Below are positions 14,874 through 22,194 of a DNA stretch of 22,721 nucleotides, piece by piece. Under the pieces are notes generated by a model. It was not told the origin of the DNA. It was given only the letters and a program-made list of their open reading frames with translations, and ran no database searches. Made by a program: the position numbers and the translations under genes. The DNA comes from Bacteroidales bacterium (lineage in GTDB: Bacteria > Bacteroidota > Bacteroidia > Bacteroidales > VadinHA17). The stretch spans positions 1 through 22,721 of the forward strand of contig WFRO01000324.1 of assembly GCA_015486475.1 (NCBI GenBank). Reading direction: 5' to 3'. How positions within the stretch are numbered: the first letter of the stretch is position 1; each line of letters starts with the position of its first letter.

Positions 14874-15620
14874 ATGAACTATTCCTCTCGCCGGTACAAT
14901 GCCAATTTCCCGCCGGTGGTAAAAAATATTATCATCCTCTCCACACTCATGTTGCTGATAACATGGGTGATGGAAGGCAGTTTCGGGATCGATCTGACCC
15001 GTTACCTGGCCTTGTACTATCCTGCTTCGGAGAATTTCCAGCCTTACCAGTTCGTTACCCACCTGTTCATGCACGCAGGGCTCATGCATCTGTTCTTCAA
15101 TATGTTCGCCCTCTGGATGTTCGGCAGGGTGCTGGAAAATGTGTGGGGGAGCAAGCGTTTTTTCATATTTTATTTCGTCACGGGCATCGGTGCAGCCACC
15201 ATTTATACGCTGGTGCGCTGGTTCGAGTTCACAGCACTGAAGCACCAGATGGCCCCTGAGCAACTACAGATCGTTTTGCAACAGGGAGCACAGATCCTAA
15301 GGAACAATCAGAACTTTACGGATCCGCTGATGGGCAAAATGAACCTGTTCCTCAACACCCCGGTGGTAGGTGCCTCGGGAGCTGTTTTCGGCGTATTGCT
15401 GGGTTTCGGCATGCTCTTCCCCAATACTCAGCTGATGCTTCTCTTCCCCCCCATACCCATCAAAGCCAAATACTTTGTGATCGGTTACGGCGCCCTGGAG
15501 CTGTACCTGGCGCTGGCACAGCCAGGCAGTAATGTGGCCCATGTGGCACACCTGGGTGGTATGCTTTTTGGATATTTCATGGTGAAGTACTGGAACAAGA
15601 ACCGAACAACTTTCTATTGA
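14874..15620 (+). CDS. Rhomboid family intramembrane serine protease (first of two)
   Basis: 248 residues, six to seven membrane spans. Family motifs present are HLFMHAGLMHLFFNMFALW (the HxxxN oxyanion region), GASGAVFG with nucleophile S168, and VAHVAHLGGMLFGY with catalytic H226. The catalytic Ser-His dyad is therefore intact. Rhomboids cut transmembrane helices of client proteins within the bilayer, but the clients here are unknown. An unusual feature is a polar insert of about 55 residues (roughly 115-165, KHQMAPEQLQIVLQQGAQILRNN) between two helices, probably extracytoplasmic or a loop domain. The next rhomboid starts two bases after this stop. Confidence 0.93.
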   Translation: MNYSSRRYNANFPPVVKNIIILSTLMLLITWVMEGSFGIDLTRYLALYYPASENFQPYQFVTHLFMHAGLMHLFFNMFALWMFGRVLENVWGSKRFFIFYFVTGIGAATIYTLVRWFEFTALKHQMAPEQLQIVLQQGAQILRNNQNFTDPLMGKMNLFLNTPVVGASGAVFGVLLGFGMLFPNTQLMLLFPPIPIKAKYFVIGYGALELYLALAQPGSNVAHVAHLGGMLFGYFMVKYWNKNRTTFY

Positions 15621-15622
15621 CG

Positions 15623-16513
15623 ATGAATATCTGGGATGACATAAAAGCCTCCTTCCGCGAAGGATCGATGCTGATCCGGCTGATCTACATCAATGTAGGG
15701 GTATGGCTGGCCGTCAACCTCACATGGATCATCCTTTTCCTGACCGGCGTGCCCGATCCTTCGCTGCATATCCTGCGGTGGCTGGCTGTCCCGGCTTACC
15801 TGCCGGCACTGCTCACCCACCCCTGGACACCTGTCACGTATATGTTCACCCACCAGGGATTCCTGCACATCCTCTTCAACCTGCTCTGGCTTTATTGGTT
15901 CGGTATTATTTTTCTCCAGTATTTCGACCAGAAGAAACTGGTGGGCGTCTATGTGCTGGGAGGACTGACAGGAGCTCTTTTTTACATAGCAGGTTTCAAT
16001 CTTTTCCCGGCTTTTCACAACGTGCTGCCGGTGTCGCTGGCACTGGGCGCTTCCGCCTCCGTTATGGCGCTGGTCATTGCCACGGCCGTATATGTGCCCA
16101 ATTATACCGTATATGTTTTTCTGATCGGTCCCGTGAAGATCAAGTACATCGCCCTCGTCGCATTCATCCTTACCACCCTGGTCGATTTCCCCACCAACAC
16201 CGGCGGCAAGTTCGCCCATCTGGGAGGCGCCCTCTACGGATATCTGTTCGTGCTTCAGTACCGCCGCGGGAAAGATCCCACCCGTCGTTTCAACAAGACC
16301 CTCGACAGTCTGGCAACCCTTTTCAAACCCAGGAAGAAAAAAATACATGTTACCTACAAGCGCCCGGCAGACGATATAGAATACAACCGTCAGAAACTTA
16401 ATGAGCAGGAAGAGATCGACCGCATCCTCGATAAGATCTCCAAGGGAGGATATGACAGCCTGACGAAAAAAGAAAAAGAGATCCTTTTCAGGATGAGCAA
16501 TAAAGAGAACTGA
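15623..16513 (+). CDS. Rhomboid family protease with C-terminal cytoplasmic tail (second of two)
   Basis: 296 residues from the ATG at 15623. A TTG at 15617 is in frame but less likely. About six membrane spans carry HQGFLHILFNLLWLYWFG, the nucleophile motif G142-A-S144-A and F-A-H199-LGGALYGY. The residue after the Ser is Ala where GxSG is usual, but Ser and His are both present. After the membrane part comes a basic soluble tail of about 85 residues that ends in DKISKGGYDSLTKKEKEILF, a compact helical motif I associate with Bacteroidota rhomboids. It lies two bases after the first rhomboid and two bases before the EEP gene, so all three are probably one transcript. Confidence 0.92.
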   Translation: MNIWDDIKASFREGSMLIRLIYINVGVWLAVNLTWIILFLTGVPDPSLHILRWLAVPAYLPALLTHPWTPVTYMFTHQGFLHILFNLLWLYWFGIIFLQYFDQKKLVGVYVLGGLTGALFYIAGFNLFPAFHNVLPVSLALGASASVMALVIATAVYVPNYTVYVFLIGPVKIKYIALVAFILTTLVDFPTNTGGKFAHLGGALYGYLFVLQYRRGKDPTRRFNKTLDSLATLFKPRKKKIHVTYKRPADDIEYNRQKLNEQEEIDRILDKISKGGYDSLTKKEKEILFRMSNKEN

Positions 16514-16515
16514 AA

Positions 16516-17616
16516 GTGGCCATAAAAAAGATATTCCGGTTCATACTGATCATCATCACTTACGTCCTGGCAGGGGCCCTGCTTCTCTCTTACCTTTCGG
16601 TGTATATTCCGCCAGACAAATTCTGGCCGCCGGCCTTCTTCGGCCTTGCCTTCCCCTACCTGGTAGCCGCCAACCTCATCTTTTTTATCTATTGGTTGCT
16701 GCGCCTGAAAAAAGAGGCCCTGGTAGTGGGAGCGGTCATCCTCCTGGGCTGGGGCCACATCACCCACTTCTACAGTTTCCCCTGGAAACACAGCAAGACA
16801 CCGGAAGGAAAAGGCTTCTCGGTCATGACCTTTAATGTCCGCTCCTTTGACATCTATGCCCGGGGAGGTACACATCATCCCGAAGAAGAGGTGATCTCTT
16901 TCCTGCGCAAAGCCAGACCCGACATCCTGTGCATGCAGGAGATCTATACCAGCCCGCATACCGTACCGGAAAAAAAGATCATCTCCTCCCTCGATTATCC
17001 CTATCATTTTCTTTCCTACTCCTCCACCCGCCCCAACGGCGTACGTTACGGCATGGCGATCTTCAGCCGCTTCCCTCTGCGGCACAGGAAAGTGATCCAT
17101 TTTACAGGCACCCCCAACCAGACCCAGGTCTGTGATGTGGTGATCCGCCGTGATACGCTCCGCCTGTTCAACAACCATCTGCAGTCAACAAGGCTGGGAG
17201 GGGAGGAGTTCAGGTTGTACTTCCCCGACGACGAGACCGAGGCCATACGCAACGTAAAAAATATCTCTGTACGTCTGAAGAGTGCCTATCCTCTGCGGGC
17301 CCGGCAGGTGAGAAGGCTGAGCGACAGCATCGCAGCCTCCCCTTTCCCGGTGATCGTCTGCGGAGATTTCAACGATACCCCCGTTTCTTATACCTACCAC
17401 CGGTTAAGTAAGGGTCTGACGGATGCTTTTGTGGAAAGCGGCAAAGGGTTCGGAAAGACCTATCACGGCAAGGTCCCTTCCTTCCGCATCGACTATATCC
17501 TGCATGACAAGCGATTTCCCTCTTCCGGGTACCGCACCTTTCACAACACCCTCTCCGACCATTTTGCCGTCATGTGTACGATCTATCCACCTCCAGGTTC
17601 CCCCCAGAAAGAATGA
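16516..17616 (+). CDS. Membrane-anchored endonuclease/exonuclease/phosphatase-fold protein
   Basis: 366 residues. The N-terminal 95 residues hold about three membrane spans, and the rest is an EEP (DNase I-like) domain. Metal and catalytic residues are visible: N107 in VMTFNVRSF, E142 in LCMQEIY, H in NNHLQS, D284 and N286 in CGDFNDTP, and D348-H349 in LSDHFAV. The family includes nucleases, phosphodiesterases and sphingomyelinases, so the substrate cannot be named. Membrane anchoring suggests a lipid, phosphoinositide-like or periplasmic substrate. The start is GTG, two bases after the rhomboid stop, suggesting coupled translation. The last 15 or so codons overlap the end of the opposing dehydratase gene by 47 bases. 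Confidence 0.88.
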   Translation: MAIKKIFRFILIIITYVLAGALLLSYLSVYIPPDKFWPPAFFGLAFPYLVAANLIFFIYWLLRLKKEALVVGAVILLGWGHITHFYSFPWKHSKTPEGKGFSVMTFNVRSFDIYARGGTHHPEEEVISFLRKARPDILCMQEIYTSPHTVPEKKIISSLDYPYHFLSYSSTRPNGVRYGMAIFSRFPLRHRKVIHFTGTPNQTQVCDVVIRRDTLRLFNNHLQSTRLGGEEFRLYFPDDETEAIRNVKNISVRLKSAYPLRARQVRRLSDSIAASPFPVIVCGDFNDTPVSYTYHRLSKGLTDAFVESGKGFGKTYHGKVPSFRIDYILHDKRFPSSGYRTFHNTLSDHFAVMCTIYPPPGSPQKE

Positions 17617-18514
17617 TCACCACCCTTTTCCCCTCAAATACCTGAGGGTGTTCCAGCACCACGGCCAGGGGCACGGCGGCTGAGGGCTCAATGACGATCT
17701 TCATGCGCTGCAGCACCAGCCGCAAAGCCCTGCGTATATTTTCCTCCGTCGTGGTGAGAATATCATCCGTATGATCGCGTATAATGGAAAAGGTACGTTC
17801 GCTCAGCGAGGTGAGCAGTCCGTCGGCGATCGTTTGCGGATGCACGGAAGGTACCAGCACCCCCGAATGAAAAGAGCGGTAAGCATCGTCGGCGCCGGCA
17901 GGCTCGGCTCCGATCACCTGCGTCGCGGGAGACAATGCTTTCACTGCCAGCGAGGTGCCGCTGAGCAGTCCTCCGCCGCCCACCGGTGTCATGACAATAT
18001 CCGGGGCAGTCACCTCCTCCAGGGCCTCCAGGGCCGCCGTGCCCTGGCCGGCGATGACATGGGGATGGTCATAAGGATGGATGAAGACTGCGCCTGTCTG
18101 CTGCACTACCTGCGCCAGGGTCTCCTCACGGGCAGCCAGCGTGGGGGCGCAGAAAGTGATATGCCCTCCGTACTCTTTCACAGCAGCCTTTTTGATCGCC
18201 GGGGCGTTCTCAGGCATCACAATATAGGCAGGGATGCCCCGCAGGGAGGCAGCCAGTGCCAGCGCAGCAGCATGATTGCCCGAGCTGTGTGTGGCCACAC
18301 CCCGCCGCGCCTCCTCCGTCTCCAGACGGTTTACCGCATGATAAGCCCCCCGGAACTTGAAGGCTCCGGCACGCTGGAAATTCTCACATTTGAAAAAAAG
18401 ATGTGCCCCCGTGATACGATCCAGGGAACGGGAGGTCAGCACAGGCGTACGATGGGCCTCCGGGGCAATGATCCCTGCAGCGCTCCTGATATCCTCAATG
18501 CCCGGGATGGTCAC
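17570..18514 (-). CDS. PLP-dependent serine/threonine dehydratase
   Basis: 314 residues, fold type II PLP enzyme. K53 in AFKFRGAY is the cofactor lysine. SSGNHAAALA (substrate loop), PVGGGGLLSG (phosphate-binding glycine loop) and the terminal LSGGN are all in place. It lacks the C-terminal regulatory domain of biosynthetic IlvA, so it fits the catabolic threonine/serine ammonia-lyase or serine-racemase-like group, giving 2-oxobutyrate or pyruvate plus ammonia. The start is GTG at 18514, overlapping the stop of the upstream gene in the string GTGA. The two are therefore coupled. The 3' end overlaps the EEP gene tail-to-tail. Confidence 0.92.
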   Translation of the reverse strand: MTIPGIEDIRSAAGIIAPEAHRTPVLTSRSLDRITGAHLFFKCENFQRAGAFKFRGAYHAVNRLETEEARRGVATHSSGNHAAALALAASLRGIPAYIVMPENAPAIKKAAVKEYGGHITFCAPTLAAREETLAQVVQQTGAVFIHPYDHPHVIAGQGTAALEALEEVTAPDIVMTPVGGGGLLSGTSLAVKALSPATQVIGAEPAGADDAYRSFHSGVLVPSVHPQTIADGLLTSLSERTFSIIRDHTDDILTTTEENIRRALRLVLQRMKIVIEPSAAVPLAVVLEHPQVFEGKRVVIILSGGNLEVDRSYT

Positions 18515-19302
18515 TTCTTTTTTTGATCCAGTAATTTATAATTCTCGTAAGCATCCTTGATCCTGGCCAGGATGTCATATTCCGGCGATTTCAGAATAAA
18601 ATCCCGGGGGATCTGGCAATATTGCATGAAATCTTCCAGCTGTTTCCCTTTGAGACCGGTGAGCCTGCTGACGATGGCCTTGTTGTACTTGGCCTTGATC
18701 TGGTCCTCGATCTTCTGCTCCGCCAGCACTTTCTGCAGCTTACGCAGACTCTTTTCCTCAGGCGAACGGAGTGAAAAAGAAAAGCCCGTCGTCACCGCCT
18801 GGTATTTGATAGCCTCTTCCGTCAGGATCTTGTTGTAATACGACTGCATCTTCACGGTCTTGTCATCAGAAAGATCCAGGGCCAGCACCTTCTGCTTGAA
18901 CTGCTCATACGTACCCAGGCCGTGGACCGTCACACCCTCAATGTTGTAAACTTTCTCTTCCACATAAAGCACCCCGGAATAGGTATTGGCAGGCCAGAAA
19001 GGAGGCAGGGTGAAGTAGAGGTCTTCGTAACCGATCGCCGTGATCAATACCGTGTCTTTCCTGCGCATGGGGATCGTGAAAAAACCCAGCGTATCGGAAA
19101 CGGTTGCTTTCCCGAACCGCAGGTTGAGCACATGGGCATACGGTATCGGCTTGCCATCCTTCACATCCCTCAGCTGCCCATGCATCATTACAATGGAATC
19201 AAGCGCCTGGTTCACCGGAGAGCGTACCTCCTCCTCCTGGGCCTGTACCGTCATCACTCCCCAGAGAAAAAAGAAAAAGAACAAGCTGTAATACCTCTTC
19301 AT
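18511..19302 (-). CDS. Secreted protein with carboxypeptidase-regulatory-like (CarboxypepD_reg) domain
   Basis: 263 residues from the ATG at 19302. The signal peptide is clear: MKRYYSLFFFFFLWGVMTVQAQ, with a likely cut after the QA. Residues about 38-105 look like a transthyretin-type beta domain, GQLRDVKDGKPIPYAHVLNL...TVSDTLGFFTIPM, ending VLITAIGYED. This is the same pattern that begins many SusC/TonB-dependent receptors. The remainder is mostly charged helix, including EEKSLRKLQKVLAEQKIEDQ, with no motif I recognise. The frame is open to 19413, but that longer form would put 37 unlikely residues before the signal peptide. It is coupled (GTGA) to the dehydratase gene downstream and divergent from dapD. 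Function unknown. Confidence 0.82.
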   Translation of the reverse strand: MKRYYSLFFFFFLWGVMTVQAQEEEVRSPVNQALDSIVMMHGQLRDVKDGKPIPYAHVLNLRFGKATVSDTLGFFTIPMRRKDTVLITAIGYEDLYFTLPPFWPANTYSGVLYVEEKVYNIEGVTVHGLGTYEQFKQKVLALDLSDDKTVKMQSYYNKILTEEAIKYQAVTTGFSFSLRSPEEKSLRKLQKVLAEQKIEDQIKAKYNKAIVSRLTGLKGKQLEDFMQYCQIPRDFILKSPEYDILARIKDAYENYKLLDQKKK

Positions 19303-19321
19303 ACTGACCTCGTTTAGTCCG

Positions 19322-19353
19322 CAAAGGTCTCCTTTTTTTTTGAAATTATCAAA
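19322..19353 (-). promoter_or_regulatory. Possible promoter of the secreted protein / dehydratase pair
   Basis: On the minus strand TTTG (19353-19350) is followed after 20 bases by GACCTTTG (19329-19322), which misses the TAnnTTTG -7 consensus at one position. It lies about 20 bases before the ATG at 19302, with a poly-A stretch between the boxes. On the other strand, TACGTTTT at 19430-19437 is a similarly imperfect candidate for dapD. Confidence 0.35.
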
Positions 19354-19452
19354 CCACCCCTGCAGGTTCAAATACCGGGCCAAAAAATCCACCGCAGATC
19401 GTCCTGTTATCAAATAAAAATACGATTTTTACGTTTTATTAATTCGTACCTC

Positions 19453-20265
19453 ATGGAAATTCAAAAGATCATAGAACAAGCATGGGTGGAAAGGGATCTC
19501 CTGAAGGACCCTGCCGTGCGGGATGTTATTTTCAAGACCGTGGATATGCTGGACAATGGTGAATTGCGCGTGGCAGAACCGGCAGGAGAGGGATGGAAGG
19601 TGAATGAATGGGTAAAAAAAGCCGTTATTCTCTATTTCCCGCTTCGCAGCATGGAGGTCATCGATGCGGATCCTTTTGAATTCCATGATAAGATCCCCCT
19701 GAAAAAAAACTTCCGTGAGCTGGGCGTGCGGGTGGTCCCGCATGCGCTGGCCCGTTACGGGGCTTACCTGGCCAGAGGGGTGATCCTGATGCCCTCCTAT
19801 GTCAATATAGGTGCTTACGTTGACGAAGGCACCATGGTGGACACCTGGGCCACGGTAGGGTCCTGTGCCCAGGTAGGGAAGCACGTGCACCTGAGCGGCG
19901 GTGCAGGCCTGGGGGGTGTGCTGGAACCGGTGCAGGCCGCCCCCGTGATCATCGAGGACAACTGCTTCATAGGATCCCGCTGCATCGTCGTCGAAGGCGT
20001 GCGGGTGAGAAAGGAAGCCGTGCTGGGCGCCAACGTCGTGCTCACGCAGTCGACACGCATCATTGATGTCACGGAAGAGGAACCGGTGGAATACCGGGGG
20101 GTGGTGCCACCGCGGTCGGTGGTCATCCCCGGCAGCTACACTAAAAATTTCCCCGCCGGAGATTACCAGGTACCCTGCGCACTCATCATCGGGAAAAGAA
20201 AAGAATCCACCGATAAAAAAACTTCCCTCAACGACGCGCTGAGGGAATATAACGTATCAGTATAA
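19453..20265 (+). CDS. dapD: 2,3,4,5-tetrahydropyridine-2,6-dicarboxylate N-succinyltransferase
   Basis: 270 residues, the usual length. The N-terminal helical domain is followed by a left-handed beta-helix built from hexapeptide repeats at about residues 105-215 (VNIGAYVDEGTMVDTWATVG, IEDNCFIGSRCIVVEGV, KEAVLGANVVLTQSTRI). The enzyme transfers succinyl from succinyl-CoA to tetrahydrodipicolinate in the succinylase branch of lysine and meso-diaminopimelate synthesis, so it feeds the peptidoglycan made by the rod operon. It diverges from the secreted-protein gene across 150 bases and is followed after 33 bases by a glycosyltransferase on the same strand. Confidence 0.96.
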   Translation: MEIQKIIEQAWVERDLLKDPAVRDVIFKTVDMLDNGELRVAEPAGEGWKVNEWVKKAVILYFPLRSMEVIDADPFEFHDKIPLKKNFRELGVRVVPHALARYGAYLARGVILMPSYVNIGAYVDEGTMVDTWATVGSCAQVGKHVHLSGGAGLGGVLEPVQAAPVIIEDNCFIGSRCIVVEGVRVRKEAVLGANVVLTQSTRIIDVTEEEPVEYRGVVPPRSVVIPGSYTKNFPAGDYQVPCALIIGKRKESTDKKTSLNDALREYNVSV

Positions 20266-20298
20266 AAAAGAACTATTCATTGATCTGAACTCTACTCC

Positions 20299-21093
20299 AT
20301 GCCGGCGATCTCAGCAGTGATCATCACTCTCAATGAGGAAAAATACATAGGCAGGTGCCTCGACTCGCTGCAGGGGGTGGCCGACGAGATCGTAGTGGTC
20401 GACTCCGGCAGCACGGACAATACACGGCGTATATGTGAGGCGAAAGGTTGTCGCGTGATCCACCATGATTTCGAGGGTTTTGTGGAACAGAAAAACTGGG
20501 CCATGCAACAGGCCAGGCACGACTGGATCCTCTCCCTCGACGGGGACGAGATGTTGTCGGAAGAGCTGAAAAAGTCCATCCTGGCCGTGAAAGAGAAACC
20601 CGTAAAAAAGGGCTATTACATGAACCGCCTGAACAACTATTACGGCCGCTGGATACACCATTCGGGAGAGTACCCCGACCGCAAGCTGCGCCTCTTCGAC
20701 CGGCGGCATGCCCAGTGGGAGGGGATCAACCCCCACGACAGTCTGGTGATGAGAAAAGGGACCGCCACAGGTCTCCTGCAGGGCGATCTGTTTCACTATG
20801 CCCACGACACCCGGCACGAACATACGGCCAAGATCGAATATGCCGGTATCATGGGGGGCAAAGCCCTCTACCTGCGAAAAGGGCGGTCCTCATGGCCCCG
20901 CGTCATCCTGAGCCCCGCCTGGCGGTTCGTCTGGAATTATTTCTTCCGGCTGGGCTTCCTCGACGGACGCGAAGGATTATTACTCTGCTATACCAACGCC
21001 CGCCAGAGCTACCTGAAACACCTGAACACAAGAAAACAGGAAAGGCTCCGGCCTCTTCAGCGCTCCGGAAGCGAAGAGAAAAACAGGACATGA
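20299..21093 (+). CDS. Family 2 glycosyltransferase, WaaE-like
   Basis: 264 residues, GT-A fold. The nucleotide-sugar site shows AVIITLNEEKYIGRCLDSL, then D35 in VVVDSGSTDNT and the DxD motif D81-G-D83 in SLDGDEML. The middle (PDRKLRLFDRRHAQWEG...HDSLV) and the C-terminal hydrophobic-amphipathic segment WRFVWNYFFRLGFLDGREGL are like the WaaE/KdtX group. Those enzymes add a sugar to the lipopolysaccharide inner core in Proteobacteria. The acceptor here is inferred only as a surface lipid-linked glycan. It may share a transcript with dapD, since no terminator is seen in the 33-base gap. It converges on the next glycosyltransferase. Confidence 0.9.
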   Translation: MPAISAVIITLNEEKYIGRCLDSLQGVADEIVVVDSGSTDNTRRICEAKGCRVIHHDFEGFVEQKNWAMQQARHDWILSLDGDEMLSEELKKSILAVKEKPVKKGYYMNRLNNYYGRWIHHSGEYPDRKLRLFDRRHAQWEGINPHDSLVMRKGTATGLLQGDLFHYAHDTRHEHTAKIEYAGIMGGKALYLRKGRSSWPRVILSPAWRFVWNYFFRLGFLDGREGLLLCYTNARQSYLKHLNTRKQERLRPLQRSGSEEKNRT

Positions 21094-21145
21094 AGAGATC
21101 GTCGTATGCCGGTGGTACCCTGCCTCCCGGTCAGGATCATCCTGT

Positions 21146-22135
21146 TCACTTTTTCCCGAAAGGGAGCTCCTCCGGATCCAGGTTCCAGCGATGCAGTGCC
21201 AGGACCCGGAGATAATATTTCACCAAATAAATATATACAAAAAGATACCTGCGTGCAACTCCGAAGGGAAAAAGCAGCAGGCCTGCCAGGGCCGGGAAGA
21301 GCTGATCAAAGAAAAGATCGTTCATCACCAGGAGAGCAAGTAACAGGTCACCCCGCCAGCCGGGAAAATGTTTCCGGAAGTAAATATGCTGCGAGATCAG
21401 CACATAGGTCTTGAAGAAAGCCACCCGCTTCTTGTCTTTCCGGGTGGTGGCGCCGTGTCGATGTACCACCGGCGGATCACAGAGGAGCATCACCTCCCCT
21501 CCCTGGTCGCGGAGCCGCCGGCAAAGATCCACATCCTCATAATAAAGCCAGTAATCCCCGTCCCAGCCTCCCATCCGCTCAAAAGTGTCGCGCGGGATCC
21601 ACACTACCGACCCCGACACCCAGTCGGGGCGAACCATGCCTCCCGCCCGGCATTTCATATCCCTGCGGGCGAAGGACACCGCTTTGTACAGAGAGCGCAC
21701 CAGGCTGTTGATCGTCCAGAACGAGGGGAAAAGCCGGCTTACATCCTCCTCGTTCCCCTCCGGGCTCACCTGACGCAGGGAGAGGATCTGCAGAGGATCA
21801 TGCCGGCGGCTTTCTTCCAGCAACGCCGACAAGGCTTCCCGGCTGATCACCGTGTCGGGGTTGAGAAACAGCAGATAGCGGCCCGTCGCCACGGTAGCAC
21901 CCCGGTTGTTGCCCCGGCCAAACCCCTCATTGACCGGACTCTCCAGAAAACGCACCCAGGAATATTGTGCAGCAAAACCCTCCAGCCGGCCGTCGTCCGA
22001 ATGGTTGTCCACCACGATCACCGCGGGACGGTCGTCCTCCTCACCTGTGGCGTGCAAAGCATCGAGGCACTCTACCAGCGTGTCCCAGCCACGGTAGTTC
22101 ACAATAATGACCGATATGTCGGAAAATGAAGCCAA
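21146..22135 (-). CDS. Family 2 glycosyltransferase, rhamnosyltransferase (WbbL)-like
   Basis: 329 residues. SVIIVNYRGWDTLVECLDAL opens a GT-A domain, VVDNHSDD and LLFLNPDTVIS form the sugar-nucleotide and metal site, and GGWDGDYWLYYEDVDLCRRL is the acceptor-side motif of WbbL-like transferases. The C-terminal 75 residues contain one or two hydrophobic stretches (LLLALLVMNDLFFDQLFPALAGLLLFPF is split by charged residues) and probably touch the membrane. No ATG lies at the start: TTG at 22135 is the nearest usual alternative before the first strand, while the frame stays open further upstream. It is 59 bases downstream of the FkbM gene on the same strand, so the two probably form a surface-glycan operon. 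Confidence 0.88.
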   Translation of the reverse strand: MASFSDISVIIVNYRGWDTLVECLDALHATGEEDDRPAVIVVDNHSDDGRLEGFAAQYSWVRFLESPVNEGFGRGNNRGATVATGRYLLFLNPDTVISREALSALLEESRRHDPLQILSLRQVSPEGNEEDVSRLFPSFWTINSLVRSLYKAVSFARRDMKCRAGGMVRPDWVSGSVVWIPRDTFERMGGWDGDYWLYYEDVDLCRRLRDQGGEVMLLCDPPVVHRHGATTRKDKKRVAFFKTYVLISQHIYFRKHFPGWRGDLLLALLVMNDLFFDQLFPALAGLLLFPFGVARRYLFVYIYLVKYYLRVLALHRWNLDPEELPFGKK

Positions 22136-22194
22136 AAGATCTTGTCTGTCAATAATAGGTAAATTTCCGTTCTTATAACCCGGACCTGTCGTTC

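Noticed and set aside
19303..19413. Longer N-terminus for the secreted protein starting at 19413
   Set aside because: It would bury a clear signal peptide behind 37 residues. The ATG at 19302 places the signal peptide at the N-terminus.
20223..20247. Hairpin TTCCCTCA / TGAGGGAA near the dapD end as a terminator
   Set aside because: It lies inside the dapD coding sequence and is followed by mixed A/T sequence without a T-run.
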